Below are positions 7,391 through 8,210 of a DNA stretch of 8,210 nucleotides, in pieces. Each line of letters opens with the position of its first letter. The stretch's first letter is position 1. This DNA comes from Hyphomicrobiales bacterium (GTDB lineage: Bacteria > Pseudomonadota > Alphaproteobacteria > Rhizobiales > Aestuariivirgaceae): the NCBI GenBank assembly GCA_027030295.1, contig JALVFB010000296.1:1-8210 (forward strand), read 5' to 3'. Made by a program: the position numbers and the translations under genes. The notes under the pieces were generated by a model. The model saw only the letters and a program-made list of their open reading frames with translations. It searched no databases and was not told the origin of the DNA.

Positions 7391-8098
7391 TCATGAGGGG
7401 GTTCTTTCCTTCCGCGCCGCTGTTTCCGGCGCGCCCAGGCGTGTCAGCACCGTCCGCAATGCCATCAGCCAGCAGCGGGTGAACATGCCAAGCCCGGCAT
7501 AAAACGGCGTGTCGCAGCGGCTGGCGGCGGCAGCGGCGAACGCGTCGATCCACTTCAGGATATGGGCGTCCATGAAGGCGGCGATGTCCGCGGGGCTGGC
7601 CGCCGGCGCGCCGTTTTCCGCGTCAGTATCGATAGCGCGCAACAGGTGCGCGATGAAGGCCAGTTGCAGCGCGATGTGATCGTCCGCCATCTTGCGCCAG
7701 TCGCGCGCCGCCACCCCGAAGCGCTCATACCACTCGCGCACTTCCATCATCGGCTGTTGGCGTTCCAGGTTGTCCTCGTCCAGGCACACCGATTCCGTCA
7801 CCGGCACGCGCAGCCGGTGGGTGAGATAGGTGGCGGCGTAATCGGCGGCCAGCTGATCCAGGAGTTTCTTCTCGTCGCCTTCGTCCAGCACTTCCCAGCC
7901 GGCGTCGATGACTTCGGCCGCCTGTTTCGCCGCCTCGTCCTCCGGCAAAAGGGTGAACAGCGTCTCGAACGGCGCGGCGCGCAGCGCCCGCAGGGCTTGC
8001 GCGTCCAGTTCGCGCCCGTGCAGCCGCGCCAGCAGCAGCGCATCCTCCGCCAGCGCCGCGCGCAACGCCGCCTCTTCTTCCCGGTTCATCTCCGCCAT
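7391..8098 (-). CDS. TorD/DmsD-family molybdoenzyme maturation chaperone
   Basis: Predicted cytoplasmic, all-helical chaperone that binds a DMSO-reductase-family molybdenum enzyme, or its twin-arginine signal peptide, during cofactor insertion before export. It has 235 residues, within the family's usual 200-240. Family features seen: FETLFTLLPED (44-54), a central acidic and hydrophobic stretch LDQLAADYAATYL (80-92), ESVCLDED (102-109), PMMEVREWYERFGVAARDW (116-134), the most conserved block DDHIALQLAFIAHLL (139-153, TorD-type DHxxxxLxFxAxLL), the helix FMDAHILKWIDAFA (175-188) and a late FYAGL (199-203). Start chosen at ATG 8098 because GGGAG lies six bases upstream; ATG 8089 has no room for a ribosome site. 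The frame is open to the window edge through an 18-base repeat, so a longer product cannot be excluded. Its enzyme is not in the window and is probably encoded upstream, beyond 8210. Confidence 0.85.
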   Translation of the reverse strand: MAEMNREEEAALRAALAEDALLLARLHGRELDAQALRALRAAPFETLFTLLPEDEAAKQAAEVIDAGWEVLDEGDEKKLLDQLAADYAATYLTHRLRVPVTESVCLDEDNLERQQPMMEVREWYERFGVAARDWRKMADDHIALQLAFIAHLLRAIDTDAENGAPAASPADIAAFMDAHILKWIDAFAAAAASRCDTPFYAGLGMFTRCWLMALRTVLTRLGAPETAARKERTPS

Positions 8099-8149
8099 GC
8101 CGCTCTCCCGCTCGCTCGAACCATTCAAGGCCTTGTGCCTCCCACCCGT
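8099..8149 (-). promoter_or_regulatory. Leader of the chaperone gene
   Basis: Contains the Shine-Dalgarno GGGAG, a perfect 10-base palindrome CAAGGCCTTG (8126-8135), and the decamer AACCATTCAA (8119-8128, coding strand TTGAATGGTT), which recurs upstream of the kinase gene at 7365-7374. The coding-strand octamer CGGGAGAG (8110-8103) is shared with 7346-7339. A GGCAC about 40 bases before the ATG followed by TTGAA resembles a sigma-54 promoter, but the spacing is one base too long and the essential GC is GA. Confidence 0.4.
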
Positions 8150-8206
8150 CACGCCGGCCTCACTCGTCATTCCGGCTTCACTCGTCATTCCGGCTTCACT
8201 CGTCAT
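8150..8206. repeat. 18-bp tandem direct repeat, three copies plus the start of a fourth
   Basis: Two identical copies of CATTCCGGCTTCACTCGT (8168-8185 and 8186-8203), a third with three mismatches (8150-8167), and the first three bases of another at 8204-8206. The array may continue past the window edge. On the minus strand each copy starts with a start codon (ATG in the two identical copies, GTG in the divergent one) and reads Met/Val-Thr-Ser-Glu-Ala-Gly or close to it. All copies are in frame with the chaperone, but no ribosome site supports translation. It could be a short minisatellite in the intergenic region or an array of protein-binding sites. Confidence 0.75.
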
Positions 8207-8210
8207 CAAC

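Noticed and set aside
8123..8140. Sigma-54-like GGCAC...TTGAA before the chaperone gene
   Set aside because: The gap between GGCAC and TTG is six bases rather than five, and the conserved -12 GC is GA, so it breaks both invariant features.

Overview
The window is GC-rich (roughly two thirds G+C by eye) with dense, overlapping genes. Every supported gene lies on the minus strand, so transcription runs from high to low coordinates. The gene families are a Liv-type (HAAT) ABC importer, an NtrC-type sigma-54 activator, a c-heme sensor kinase and a TorD-family chaperone. With the Gram-negative-style envelope signals, they point to a Pseudomonadota bacterium, plausibly a metabolically versatile, facultatively anaerobic betaproteobacterium. 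That placement is inference; no rRNA or other marker gene is present.

Layout in transcription order. (1) 8210-8099: upstream region with an 18-bp tandem repeat. (2) 8098-7391: TorD/DmsD-family molybdoenzyme maturation chaperone. (3) 7390-7331: 60-bp gap with a small hairpin next to the kinase ribosome binding site. (4) 7330-5381: membrane histidine kinase whose periplasmic domain carries a CxxCH c-type heme motif and whose cytoplasmic PAS domain carries a three-cysteine cluster. (5) 5384-3996: sigma-54-dependent response regulator, overlapping the kinase by ATGA. (6) 3995-3711: 285-bp intergenic region with paired TTCCG/CGGAA palindromes, the best place for a promoter and activator sites. (7) 3710-2532: periplasmic solute-binding protein. 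(8) 2531-2444: spacer with a very stable 15-bp hairpin. (9) 2443-1559 livH-like permease, 1562-618 livM-like permease and 621-1 livG-like ATPase (cut by the window edge), joined by ATGA overlaps. A livF-like ATPase would be expected just beyond base 1.

Proposed working model (inference): the heme kinase senses a redox or gas signal, or a ligand, in the periplasm and phosphorylates the adjacent activator. The activator then drives sigma-54 transcription of the importer operon and perhaps of an anaerobic molybdoenzyme whose chaperone gene is the first one visible here. The importer's substrate cannot be read from sequence; HAAT importers take up branched-chain amino acids but also aromatic acids, amides and other compounds. 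No CRISPR array, tRNA, rRNA, transposase, integrase or phage gene was seen. The most distinctive element is the heme-c/Cys-PAS kinase and its link to a molybdoenzyme chaperone and an uptake system.
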